Positions 1-8,888 of a stretch of DNA of 51,306 bases are shown here, in pieces. Where the stretch lies: the NCBI GenBank assembly GCA_001918155.1, contig MNFJ01000040.1, positions 1 through 51,306 on the forward strand, read 5' to 3'. Both the position numbers and the translations under genes were made by a program. The notes beneath the pieces are model-generated. The model did not search any database, was not told the origin of the DNA, and saw nothing but the letters and a program-made list of their open reading frames with translations. Origin of the DNA: Deltaproteobacteria bacterium 13_1_40CM_4_68_19 (GTDB lineage: Bacteria; Myxococcota; Myxococcia; Myxococcales; 40CM-4-68-19). How positions within the stretch are numbered: the first letter of the stretch is position 1; every line of letters begins with the position of its first letter.

Positions 1-66
1 GCCCGGCTGGACGCTCGCTTCGGGCGGGCATTGAGTCCTCTTCCCGGCAGGCGTAGAGGGTGCTCC

Positions 67-1563
67 ATGCGCATCCCGGCAGGCGAAGTGCGGCGAAAGA
101 ACTGGATCGGCGGCGCGTGGGTGCCTCCCTCCACCGACAAGTACGACGCGTGTGTGAATCCCGCCGACACGCGCGAGGGACTTGGCGAGTTCCCGAAGAG
201 CGGCGCGGCGGACGCGAGGGCTGCGGTCGACGCCGCCGCAAAGGCGTTTGCAGGATGGTCGTCGACGCCTGGGCCCGAGCGGGGCCGGATCCTCGCCCGG
301 GCGTATGCCATCCTCCTGGAGCAAGTGGATCTCGTCGCCGAGGCGCTCTGCCGGGAAGAGGGCAAGATCTTGCGAGAGGCGCGGGGCGAGGTCCTGCGCG
401 GGCTCAACATCCTCGAGTTCTATGCAGGAGAGGGTTTCCGGCAGCACGGCAAGACGTTGCCCTCCGAGATGCGGAGCACTCTCTGCTTCACCTTGCGCGA
501 GCCGGTCGGACCGGTCGCGCTGATCACGCCCTGGAACTTCCCCTTCGCCATCCCGATGTGGAAGACGGCGCCGGCGCTGGTCGCCGGATGCACCGTCGTT
601 CTCAAGCCGGCCTCGCTGACGCCGGTCTGCGCGCACCTGATCGCCGAAGCCTTCGCCGAGGCCGGGCTCCCGCCGGGCGTGCTGAACGTGGTCACCGGGC
701 CGGGCGGCGCCATCGGCGACGTGCTCGCGGACGACCCGCGGATCCGGGCCGTCAGCTTCACCGGATCCAACGAGATCGGGCTTCGGCTCTACCAGCGCGT
801 CGCCGCTCGTGGCGTGAAGGTCACGCTGGAGATGGGAGGCAAGAACCCGGTGATCGTCCTCGACGACGCCGACGTCGACCTGGCGGTCGAAGGGATCGTG
901 CAGGGCGCCTTCGGCAGCACCGGCCAGCGGTGCACCGCGACATCGCGTGCCGTCACCACGCCCACCATCGCGCCCAGGCTGACGGAAGCGCTGGTCGAGC
1001 GCGCGCGCAAGCTGCGGGTCGGAGACGGCATGCAACAGGGTGTGGAGATGGGCCCGGCGGTGGACGCGGGACAGCTCCGGACGGACCTGGAGGCCATCGC
1101 CCAGGCGAGGAGCGAAGGGGCGAGGCTGCTCTGCGGCGGCGAGCGGCTCTCCTCCGCGGAGCACGAGCACGGATTCTTCCTCGCGCCCACCATCTTCGAC
1201 CAAGTGCTGCCGGGCACGAAGCTCGCGACCGAAGAGGTGTTCGGCCCGGTGCTCGCGATCCAGCACGCGCGCGACGCAGAAGAGGCGGTGCGCATCGCCA
1301 ACGACGTGGCCTTCGGCCTGACGGCGTCGATCTATACCCGCGACTACTTCCAGGCGATGCGCTTCGTGGAGAAAGCAGAGGTGGGGATGCTGCACGTCAA
1401 CCAGCCGACGGTGGGCGGCGAGGCGCAGCTTCCCTTCGGCGGGATCAAGGCGACCGGCGTCGGCGAGAAGGAGATGGCGGAGGAGGGTGCGAACTTCTTC
1501 ACGCACCTCAAGACCGTCTGGCTCGACTACACGGGGGCGCGGCGAACGACGAACATCTACTGA
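67..1563 (+). CDS. NAD(P)-dependent aldehyde dehydrogenase (semialdehyde dehydrogenase-like)
   Basis: ORF 31..1563, ATG at 67; ALDH motifs [36 protein letters not shown] and catalytic Cys in GSTGQRCTA. Confidence 0.93.
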   Translation: MRIPAGEVRRKNWIGGAWVPPSTDKYDACVNPADTREGLGEFPKSGAADARAAVDAAAKAFAGWSSTPGPERGRILARAYAILLEQVDLVAEALCREEGKILREARGEVLRGLNILEFYAGEGFRQHGKTLPSEMRSTLCFTLREPVGPVALITPWNFPFAIPMWKTAPALVAGCTVVLKPASLTPVCAHLIAEAFAEAGLPPGVLNVVTGPGGAIGDVLADDPRIRAVSFTGSNEIGLRLYQRVAARGVKVTLEMGGKNPVIVLDDADVDLAVEGIVQGAFGSTGQRCTATSRAVTTPTIAPRLTEALVERARKLRVGDGMQQGVEMGPAVDAGQLRTDLEAIAQARSEGARLLCGGERLSSAEHEHGFFLAPTIFDQVLPGTKLATEEVFGPVLAIQHARDAEEAVRIANDVAFGLTASIYTRDYFQAMRFVEKAEVGMLHVNQPTVGGEAQLPFGGIKATGVGEKEMAEEGANFFTHLKTVWLDYTGARRTTNIY

Positions 1564-1621
1564 GGGTCGCCGACGCTGGAACACACCTCATAGCGGGTAC
1601 AGCCTGAAACGTGGCCCCAAT

Positions 1622-1640
1622 CCCGCACCTGAGGTGCGGG
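1622..1640. repeat. Perfect 9-1-9 palindrome CCCGCACCT-G-AGGTGCGGG
   Basis: Read directly in the intergenic region after the ALDH gene; possible hairpin or operator, no T-tract follows. Confidence 0.7.
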
Positions 1641-1759
1641 AGCGGCTTAAACGCAGCGAAATCGGACCCCTGCGGTCTGTGTGACACAGCGCACGCGCCG
1701 GAATCTTGACCTTGCGCCCCTGGACTGAAACAGTACGATGTTTCAGGAGGAGGAACCCG

Positions 1760-2248
1760 ATGCAGCGCCGGCGTCCCGCACTTGCGCGGATCTTGTCCGC
1801 TCTGGCGGGGCTCGCGTTCGGGCTCCTGGGCGCCGAGATGACGTTCGGCCAACTGCGGCCGGAAGAGCCTCGCTCCGATGCCGTGCTCTACTCCATCGAG
1901 GTCCGCAACGGCGCGGGCGATCTGCTCGCGAGCCCCATGCTCATCGGCGAGGAGGGGCGCCCCGTCCACCTCAGCCTGTCGCAGGACGTCGGGCGGCACC
2001 GCGAGCCGCTGGCCATGTCGCTCGACCTCGATCCTTCTCCGGACGGCGACAACCTCTGCGTCGGGTATCGGCTCTCGATCGACGACGGGTTCGCCCACTC
2101 CGGCCGCATGGGTGTCACGTACGGCGAGTTGCAATCCGTCGAGTTGAGGGGCGGGGGTGAGAACCTGAGGCTGTCGCTCGTCGTCGCCCGGGCGTACACG
2201 CGGGACTTCGGACGCATCCTGCAGCGGCACCGCCGCCCGTCCGCGTAA
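1760..2248 (+). CDS. Hypothetical secreted protein
   Basis: ATG at 1760 preceded by strong SD (aggaggagg); N-terminal signal-peptide-like region; no family recognised. Confidence 0.65.
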   Translation: MQRRRPALARILSALAGLAFGLLGAEMTFGQLRPEEPRSDAVLYSIEVRNGAGDLLASPMLIGEEGRPVHLSLSQDVGRHREPLAMSLDLDPSPDGDNLCVGYRLSIDDGFAHSGRMGVTYGELQSVELRGGGENLRLSLVVARAYTRDFGRILQRHRRPSA

Positions 2249-2293
2249 GCATTCCGGATGATGGGGTGCGCATCGCTGTGGTAGAAGCGGCGC

Positions 2294-2791
2294 GTGCCGC
2301 AACCCTCGTTGACGCCGGAAGAGAGCAGGCTCGCAACGTTTTGCCGCCTGTTCGCGGTCGTCTACTTCGCCGGCGCGCTCTGCTTCGCCGCCTCTCCTGA
2401 GCTGACCTACCGCATCGCGGCGCTCGAACCCACTGCGCTGCCGCCCCTCGGCCCGGAGGCCGCCTTCTGGAACGTGCTCGCAGTGGGGATGATGGCCGCG
2501 GCCGGTACGGCGTGCCTGGTCACCGCGGCGCGCCCCAGGGAGCGTCGGCATGCGATCCTCCCCGTGGTGGTAGCGAATCTGATCTCGAGCGCTCTCGCGG
2601 CCGTGCACCTGGTCGGCGCGGGGCGCTCCCGCGCGCTGATGGCGTTGCTGGTGACGGACGTTCCCATCCTGCTGCTCACGGTGGCCCTGTATCGGGCTGC
2701 CGCGCCGGGCGTCCACAGCGCGCCCGCCCGGGGGGAGCCGCCCGAGGCGGTCGAGTCGCCCAAGATCCAGCTCAAGGTCTCCAAGAGCTGA
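2294..2791 (+). CDS. Hypothetical membrane protein (about 4 TM segments)
   Basis: GTG start ORF; several hydrophobic stretches. Confidence 0.65.
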   Translation: MPQPSLTPEESRLATFCRLFAVVYFAGALCFAASPELTYRIAALEPTALPPLGPEAAFWNVLAVGMMAAAGTACLVTAARPRERRHAILPVVVANLISSALAAVHLVGAGRSRALMALLVTDVPILLLTVALYRAAAPGVHSAPARGEPPEAVESPKIQLKVSKS

Positions 2792-2861
2792 TCTGGCCCT
2801 GTTTGATTGAGGATCCGGCTGCTTTCCTGCGCCCGGCGTCCGTCTGCGTTAAATTGCGCCC

Positions 2862-3263
2862 ATGATCGGCGTGGTCGTCGCGACGCACGGGAAGCTGGCG
2901 GAGGAGATGATCCGCACCGCCGAGACGGTCGTGGGCCACCTGGACCAGGTGGTCCCGGTGAGCGTGGTCGCCGCGGCGCCGGACATGCGAGCAATCCTGA
3001 AGGCCGCCATCCAACGGGTCGACCAGGGAGATGGCGTGCTGCTTCTCACCGATCTGCTAGGCGGCTCTCCCACCAATCTCTGCGTCTCCTTCCTCACGGA
3101 ACGGAAGGTGGAGGTCGTCACCGGGATCAACCTCCCGATGCTTCTGAAGCTCTCCGGCCTGCGCGCCAGCGGGAAGCCGATCGGGCAGGTCGCGCACGAT
3201 CTCGCCGAGGCGGGCCAGCGCTCCATCGGTCACGTGAGCGAGTCGTTGCGGAGGATGGGTTGA
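2862..3263 (+). CDS. PTS mannose/fructose/sorbose-family EIIA component
   Basis: MIGVVVATHGKLAEEMIRTAE (phosphorylatable His in THG), LLTDLLGGSPTNL; followed by IIB, IIC, IID. Confidence 0.92.
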   Translation: MIGVVVATHGKLAEEMIRTAETVVGHLDQVVPVSVVAAAPDMRAILKAAIQRVDQGDGVLLLTDLLGGSPTNLCVSFLTERKVEVVTGINLPMLLKLSGLRASGKPIGQVAHDLAEAGQRSIGHVSESLRRMG

Positions 3264-3772
3264 GCAAGACGCCGGTTGGCGTCGCCCTGGTTCGCGTGGA
3301 CAACCGCCTCGTGCACGGCCAGGTGCTCGAGGCCTGGCTTCCGGCCCTCGATGCCAACGCGATCCTGGTGGCGGACGACGAAGCCGCCGGCAACGTGCTC
3401 GCGCGCTCGGCGATGACGCTCGCGATTCCGCCCGGCGTCAAGTTCGAGGTGGTCCGGCTGCAGGCGGCGGCCGAGATGCTGCGGCCAGGGGGAAGGGGAC
3501 CGCAGGGGGCCCGCACGCTGGTGCTGTTGCGCGACGTTCGCGATGCGGTCGCCCTGCACGATTCCGGGGTGCCGATTCCGCAGCTCAACCTGGGCAATGT
3601 CCACTTCGCCGCGGGCCGCAAGCAGGTCTCCCAGTCCGTATTCCTCGATGCGGGCGAGCTCTCCGCGCTGGACCGCCTCGCGCAATCGGGAACGAAGGTC
3701 GAGGTGCGTGCGGTGCCCACCGAGGCGCCGCTGCAGCTGCCGCAGTTGAAAGCGCGCTTCGCCACGGCCTGA
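3260..3772 (+). CDS. PTS mannose/fructose/sorbose-family EIIB component
   Basis: Within ORF 2807..3772; TTG start overlapping the EIIA stop; VRVDNRLVHGQVLEAWLPAL is the IIB active-site His motif. Confidence 0.9.
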   Translation: MSKTPVGVALVRVDNRLVHGQVLEAWLPALDANAILVADDEAAGNVLARSAMTLAIPPGVKFEVVRLQAAAEMLRPGGRGPQGARTLVLLRDVRDAVALHDSGVPIPQLNLGNVHFAAGRKQVSQSVFLDAGELSALDRLAQSGTKVEVRAVPTEAPLQLPQLKARFATA

Positions 3773-3791
3773 GCGGGTGTAAAGAAGGGCG

Positions 3792-4523
3792 ATGCTACCG
3801 CTCCCGGCCGGCGGCGCGCCGCACCTGTTCCTTCTCATGGCCATCGCCGCGCTCATCGGCGGTCTCTCCGCCATCGAGCGAAAGGGAGCGTTCCAGCTGA
3901 TGCTCTCGCGACCCATCGTGCTCGCTCCGCTCCTCGGCTGGGCCCTGGGAGACGCGCAGGGGGGACTGGTCCTCGGGATCCCGCTCGAGCTGCTGTTCCT
4001 CGGCGGCGTCAACCTGGGTGGGAGCCTGCCGGACAACGAGTCGCTCCTCGCCGGAGCGCTGACGTCGATGGTGGTGCCGGCCGGACTCGCGACCCGCACC
4101 GGCGTCGACGGGCCGCTCGCCGCGCTCGGGCTCGCCTTGCTCCTCCCCCTGGCTCTCTTCGGCAGGAGGCTGGACCGCGCATCGGAGGAGCGGAACACGC
4201 AGCTCATGGAGGAGGCGCTCTCGAGGGCCGCGCGCGGCGATCCATGCGCTGCGCAGGTCAACCTGCGCGGGCTCCTGTTGCCCTTCGGGGCCGCGGCCGG
4301 CATCTGCGCGCTCGGAGTGCTCGCCTCGCCGCTCGTCGCCTTGGCGCGCCTGAAGTGCGGCGCCCTCGCCCTCGCCGCGCTGGAAGGATCCTGGCACGTC
4401 GTCTGGGCCGTGGCTGCCGCGTGCGCGGTGCGGGCCATCCGCGATCCCCGCGCGCCGGCCTTGGCCGCGATCTGCGCGGTGACGGTGGTCGCCATCACCC
4501 TCGCCTTCCGGGGCTTGCGGTGA
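3792..4523 (+). CDS. PTS mannose-family EIIC component
   Basis: Polytopic protein between IIB and IID; LLGWALGDAQGGLVLGIPLELLFLGGVNLGG. Confidence 0.88.
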   Translation: MLPLPAGGAPHLFLLMAIAALIGGLSAIERKGAFQLMLSRPIVLAPLLGWALGDAQGGLVLGIPLELLFLGGVNLGGSLPDNESLLAGALTSMVVPAGLATRTGVDGPLAALGLALLLPLALFGRRLDRASEERNTQLMEEALSRAARGDPCAAQVNLRGLLLPFGAAAGICALGVLASPLVALARLKCGALALAALEGSWHVVWAVAAACAVRAIRDPRAPALAAICAVTVVAITLAFRGLR

Positions 4524-5293
4524 TCCCCGCCGCCGTGCTCACCCGGCCGGGGCGGCGCGTATCGGTGGCTGCGCTCGGGCGCGTCTTCCTGCGCTCCATG
4601 TTCCTCCAGGCAGCATGGAATCCGCGCGGGATGCAGAACCTCGGATTTGCCGACGCCATCACGCCGGCGCTCGCGGAGCTGTATCCGGATCCGGTGGAGC
4701 GCGCCAAGGCCGTTGCACGCCACCTCGAGTTCTTCAACTGCCATCCCTACCTGGCGGCGGCGATCCTCGGCGGAGCGGTGAGGCTCGAGGAGCGCGTCGC
4801 AAACGGAGAGGCGCCGCCGCAGATCGTCTCGAGCTTCAAGAGCGCGCTCGGGCCACCCTTCGCCGCTCTCGGCGACGGATTCTTCTGGCTTGCGCTGCGT
4901 CCCGTGGCGGCTCTGGCCGCCGCCGCGACGCAGCCTTTCCTGGGCATGGGCTGCGTGCTCGTGTTCCTCGTGCTCTACAACGCCGTCCACCTGCCGGTGC
5001 GGCTCTGGTTGTTCGCCACGGGCTATCTGCGTGCCGAGGGCGTCGTGGATGCCGTCGCGCGCGCGCACATGTCGAGCGGGACGCCGTTCCTGAAGGCGTG
5101 CGGCGCCGCCCTGGCTGGCGCCGTGGCGGCACGGGGAGTGTTGCACGCGGGCCTTCCGGGCCGGCCGTTCGAGGCGGTGATGGTGGCCTCGATGATCGTG
5201 CTCGCCTGGGCGACGGTGCCGCGCCTGGGGGCGACGCGGGCCGTGTACATCGCGCTGGGAGTCGGGCTGGTCGTGGGAGCGCGATTTCTCTAA
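4520..5293 (+). CDS. PTS mannose-family EIID component
   Basis: Within ORF 4244..5293; GTG start overlapping the IIC stop; QAAWNPRGMQNLGFADAITPAL and FFNCHPYLAAAILG. Confidence 0.88.
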   Translation: MIPAAVLTRPGRRVSVAALGRVFLRSMFLQAAWNPRGMQNLGFADAITPALAELYPDPVERAKAVARHLEFFNCHPYLAAAILGGAVRLEERVANGEAPPQIVSSFKSALGPPFAALGDGFFWLALRPVAALAAAATQPFLGMGCVLVFLVLYNAVHLPVRLWLFATGYLRAEGVVDAVARAHMSSGTPFLKACGAALAGAVAARGVLHAGLPGRPFEAVMVASMIVLAWATVPRLGATRAVYIALGVGLVVGARFL

Positions 5294-5309
5294 TACTCAG
5301 AGCGAGACA

Positions 5310-5594
5310 ATGGCGGACGAGGCGATCGAGAAGACTTGCACGGTGCGCAACAAGCTGGGCGTGCACGCGCGCCCTGCTGCGCTGATCGTGCAGACCGCCA
5401 ACCGGTTTCCTTGCGACGTCACGCTGGTGAAGGACGGTCAGCCGGTCAACGGCAAGAGCATCATGGGCGTGCTGATGCTGGCGGCGCCCATGGGGACCAG
5501 CGTCACCGTGCGAGCCGAGGGCGAGCAGGCCCAGCAATGCGCGGATGCGATTGCGGATCTGTTCGAGAAGGGATTCAACGAGGAGATCGGCTGA
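5310..5594 (+). CDS. ptsH: HPr phosphocarrier protein
   Basis: NKLGVHARPAALIV (His-15 motif) and NGKSIMGVLMLAA (Ser-46 motif). Confidence 0.95.
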   Translation: MADEAIEKTCTVRNKLGVHARPAALIVQTANRFPCDVTLVKDGQPVNGKSIMGVLMLAAPMGTSVTVRAEGEQAQQCADAIADLFEKGFNEEIG

Positions 5595-5654
5595 TCCGCG
5601 CCTCAATGCGTCGGGGGCAGGATCGTCGTCTCGTCCCTGCGAACCTCGGTCGCC

Positions 5655-5780
5655 GTGAGCGGGCTCGATCAGCGTGCCGCCAAAGAGCGCGCTCCAGTCC
5701 AGACGCAGGGGACGGTCAAGGCGAGAGTCGGCCTCGCTCGGAGCGCTGGTCGTGCCCTGCGTACGATCGTAGGTAGCCAT
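5655..5780 (-). pseudogene. Possible truncated 5' remnant of a membrane-protein gene
   Basis: SD GGAGGA and ATG at 5780 (-) give MATYDRTQGTTSAPSEADSRLDRPLRLDWSALFGGTLI, which looks like the N-terminus of a membrane protein, then continues into non-protein-like sequence antisense to HPr. 3' limit approximate. Confidence 0.35.
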
Positions 5781-5906
5781 CTGCTCTCCTCCGAGTTCGC
5801 CGAGGGCACGGTGGCCCCGTGCGACGCTGCCCACAAGGGACGTGCGTGCGGGGGCTCGCGCTCAAGGCTGTCTCCGCAACCGCCGGAGCAGCGAACGGCT
5901 GCGCCG

Positions 5907-6500
5907 TCAAGTCCCCTTCGGCGGCGGCGTCTGGCCTTCCTGCCGGGCGAGGAGGCGGCGGATGTTCGGGCGATGGCGGAGGATGATGAGGAGCGCGATG
6001 CCGAGCAGGCCGTAGACGGCGTAGCGGTCGGCGGTCAGCGAGGCGACGCCGAGCGCCACCGCGACTCCCGCCAGCGACCCCACGCTGGAGATCCGCAGGA
6101 GCTTGTAGGCCACGAGCCAGGTGACCGCGCCCGCGGCCGCTGCCCAGGGAGCGACCGCGAGTGCCACGCCGAATCCGGTGGCCACCCCTTTCCCGCCGCG
6201 CAGCCGCAACCACACCGGAAAGCAGTGACCGAGGACCGCGGCGAACGCACACGCGGAAGCGAGCATCGGCGGAGCCTGGGGCGTGCGCGCGGCGAAGAGC
6301 ACCGGCACCGCGCCCTTGAGCGCGTCGAGGACGAGGGTGGCAATCGCGGCAGGTCTGCCGGCGGCGCGCGCCACGTTGGTAGCGCCGATGTTTCCCGAAC
6401 CCACTGCCCGCACGTCCGCGCCGGTGACTGCCTTTGCGATCAGCAGCCCGAAGGGGATCGAGCCGCACAGGTAGGCGCCGATGATCCAAAGCCAGCTCAC
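5907..6500 (-). CDS. plsY: Acyl-phosphate glycerol-3-phosphate acyltransferase PlsY
   Basis: GAYLCGSIPFGLLIAK, VGSGNIGATNVAR, LRGGKGVATGFG, PlsY motifs; GTG start at 6500. Confidence 0.95.
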   Translation of the reverse strand: MSWLWIIGAYLCGSIPFGLLIAKAVTGADVRAVGSGNIGATNVARAAGRPAAIATLVLDALKGAVPVLFAARTPQAPPMLASACAFAAVLGHCFPVWLRLRGGKGVATGFGVALAVAPWAAAAGAVTWLVAYKLLRISSVGSLAGVAVALGVASLTADRYAVYGLLGIALLIILRHRPNIRRLLARQEGQTPPPKGT

Positions 6501-6895
6501 AGGCGCCCCTGCACGGAGACGAAGATCCAGTTGGCCAGTAGAGCGATCGCGGCCACCCAACGCGCGCGCGGCGTGTTCTCCAATCGGGGAGCGAAAGGAA
6601 GACCGGCGAGACGCAAGACGGTCCAGACCGCATGCGCGCCGCACGCGGCGGCGACCAGGGTCGCAAGCGGACTGAAGCTGAGCGCCTCGCAGAAGCGCCC
6701 GCGGACGGCGTAGTGGAAAGCGCGGGTGGCGCCGCAGCCAGGACACGGCAATCCCGTCGCGGCTCGGAACGGACATGCGAACAGAGCGAGAGGTGGGGCG
6801 TCGAGGGGCAGGACGGCGGCGGCCGCGAGCAGCAGGATCGCGACGCCGGCGAACGCCAGCGCATGAGCCGACGGGCGACCGGCCCGGGCGATCAC
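6497..6895 (-). CDS. DUF2752-type membrane protein
   Basis: FRAATGLPCPGCGATRAFHYAVRG motif and TM segments; GTG start at 6895. Confidence 0.85.
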   Translation of the reverse strand: MIARAGRPSAHALAFAGVAILLLAAAAVLPLDAPPLALFACPFRAATGLPCPGCGATRAFHYAVRGRFCEALSFSPLATLVAAACGAHAVWTVLRLAGLPFAPRLENTPRARWVAAIALLANWIFVSVQGRL

Positions 6896-7734
6896 GGCTG
6901 CCCCACCGCACGGCGCAGGGCCAGCGTCAGGGTCCCGAACGCGGCGAGCATCAGGCAGCAGAGCACGAAGTACGGCGCCAGCACGGACGCCGCGGCGCCA
7001 GTCGTGGAGATGCGATGGGTGACCTTCATCCCAACCGCGGTGAGCGCGACGAGCCAGATCAGGCCCACGATCGATCCGCACGCCGGAACGGCGAGCAGTG
7101 CGAGCGGAGCGCAAGCGTAGGCGCACGCCGCGAAGGTGGCAGGGAATCCGCGCTTTGCCTGTCCGAGGATGACGGCGATGCCGTGCGTCAGCGCGGCGTT
7201 GACGTAGAGCAGCAGGAACGTGAACACCGGCGTGAGCAGCGCGAGCGCGACGACCCATGAAGGCGAACCGGCCTGCAGTTGCGCCTCGAGCAGGCGCTGC
7301 ACCACCGGGGCCACGTCGGGATTGCCCGACATCCCCTCGAGGATGCGCCGCAGCTGATCGCGTTGTCCCATCAGCAAGGGGCGCTCCAGGAGCTGTCCCA
7401 GCGCCCAGAACACGGACGTATTGAGCACCGCGAATCCCAGCTGGGCGGCGCCTCTGTCGAGCCGGGCCGAGGCAAACAGCTTTCCGGGTTCGAGGAGCGC
7501 TTGCTGCAGCGTCTGCATCCATGCTGTGAAGAACCCCAACTCGGCGCGCCGCTCCCAGGGGGTCCCTGCTGGCTCGGGCGCGAGATCGCCGGGCGTCGGC
7601 GGCGCTGCGGGTGGCTCGGGGACGACCAGCGGTTTACCGCAGACGGGACAATCCTGGCGTCCCGGTCGGTCCGTGCTGAACGTATTGCGGCAGCTCGGAC
7701 AACGTGCGAGCACAGCGCCTTCTAGCACGTCCAC
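6892..7734 (-). CDS. YIP1-family-like membrane protein with N-terminal zinc-finger (MJ0042-type)
   Basis: ARCPSCRNTFSTDRPGRQDCPVCGKPLVV then multiple TM segments. Start uncertain (GTG 7734 or ATG 7824). Confidence 0.75.
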   Translation of the reverse strand: MDVLEGAVLARCPSCRNTFSTDRPGRQDCPVCGKPLVVPEPPAAPPTPGDLAPEPAGTPWERRAELGFFTAWMQTLQQALLEPGKLFASARLDRGAAQLGFAVLNTSVFWALGQLLERPLLMGQRDQLRRILEGMSGNPDVAPVVQRLLEAQLQAGSPSWVVALALLTPVFTFLLLYVNAALTHGIAVILGQAKRGFPATFAACAYACAPLALLAVPACGSIVGLIWLVALTAVGMKVTHRISTTGAAASVLAPYFVLCCLMLAAFGTLTLALRRAVGQP

Positions 7735-7874
7735 TGCGGGACCAGCCGGGCGGCCAAGAAGCTTCCGTGGCGGCGGCGCGATGCCTACCTCTGCGAAGCA
7801 GCCGGGGATTTCCCGGCGCTTCATGCGGCGTCCCCAGAGAAAGCGCCGCGAAAAATCCCTTGAGGAGGAATGAG

Positions 7875-8792
7875 ATGAAGTACGCATATGGTCTCGCGCT
7901 CGTGGCCGCGCTGGTCTTCGGCTGCAGCAGCAGCAGCAAGAGCACACGCACGTCGTCGAACGAAGGCAAGTCCGGAACGGTCGAAACGACCGGCTCGACT
8001 GCCGGGACGCAGGCGAATGCGCAGGGCACCGCGACCACTTCGACGGCCAGCAGCGCGAACAACAACACCGGAACCGATACGAACGCGCAGGGTTCGACGA
8101 GCGGGTCCATGAGCAACCAGCCGTCGAGCGGAGCGGCAACGGCGTCGGACCAGGGCGCCACCAGCTCGGCGTACGGCACGCCCAGCAGCGACTCGTCGCA
8201 GGCCAGCAACACCGGAGCGACGGGCACAGGAACCGCCTCGACTTCTGACCAGTCGGGTTCGAGCCAGAGCGGCGTCACCAGCGGTCCGAGCGCGGATACC
8301 AGCGCTGCGTCCAGCCAGACCGCGACGAATGCGCCCGGCCAGAGCAGCACCCCGGGCTCGACCTCGCAGACCGGCCCGACCTACGGCCAGAGCGGCGAGA
8401 GCGGCAGCCAGAGCTCGGGCGCGTACGGCAGCACCGGCCCCGGCAGCACGACTGGCACCTCTTCGGATCAGGGCAACCTCCGAACCGTGACCGGCTCGGT
8501 CGCCCGCGTCGACCAGAACAGCATCACCCTCGACCAGTCGGCCGGCGGCGTGACGCTGACGGTGGACTCGCAGACGCAGGTGCTCCGCCGCGGACAGCCC
8601 GTGGCCGCCGGCATCTCGGCGATCCGGGAAGGCACCCAGGTCCGCGCCAGCTTCGACCCGGCTTCGAATCGGGCCGACAAGATCGAAGTGATGGGGCGCG
8701 CCAGGAGGCACTCGAAGGGCAGCAGCACGTCGAGCGGCACCACCGAGCAGGGCAAGGCGAACTCTGGCGACCAGACGACGACACCGAAGTAG
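7875..8792 (+). CDS. Lipoprotein with long Ser/Thr/Gly/Gln-rich region and C-terminal small beta domain (DUF5666-like)
   Basis: SD gaggaggaa; MKYAYGLALVAALVFGCSSSSK lipobox; about 190 aa low-complexity segment; C-terminal TVTGSVARVDQNSITLDQSAGGVTLTVDSQTQVLRRGQ. Confidence 0.8.
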   Translation: MKYAYGLALVAALVFGCSSSSKSTRTSSNEGKSGTVETTGSTAGTQANAQGTATTSTASSANNNTGTDTNAQGSTSGSMSNQPSSGAATASDQGATSSAYGTPSSDSSQASNTGATGTGTASTSDQSGSSQSGVTSGPSADTSAASSQTATNAPGQSSTPGSTSQTGPTYGQSGESGSQSSGAYGSTGPGSTTGTSSDQGNLRTVTGSVARVDQNSITLDQSAGGVTLTVDSQTQVLRRGQPVAAGISAIREGTQVRASFDPASNRADKIEVMGRARRHSKGSSTSSGTTEQGKANSGDQTTTPK

Positions 8793-8836
8793 TTGCGGGG
8801 CGCGGCTCGCTCTCCGGGTGCGGGCTGCGATTGCGG

Positions 8837-8864
8837 GCGCCGGGTCCTTTCAGGGACCCGGCGC
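8837..8864 (+). terminator. Strong hairpin, likely transcription terminator
   Basis: GCGCCGGGTCC-TTTCAG-GGACCCGGCGC, perfect 11-bp stem with 6-nt loop, 45 nt after the lipoprotein stop; only a weak T-rich tail. Confidence 0.65.
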
Positions 8865-8888
8865 TCTCGCTTCGTGTAGGGTCGGCGC

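Noticed and set aside
1706-1740. TTGACC with TACGAT as a promoter before 1760
   Set aside because: Spacer of 22 bp is too long; the 17-bp alternative -10 (AACAGT) is weak.
7634-8350. 238-aa minus-strand ORF rich in Val/Leu/Ala-Pro (TM-like)
   Set aside because: It is the complement of the Ser/Thr/Gly-rich lipoprotein repeat, and hydrophobicity follows from codon complementarity.
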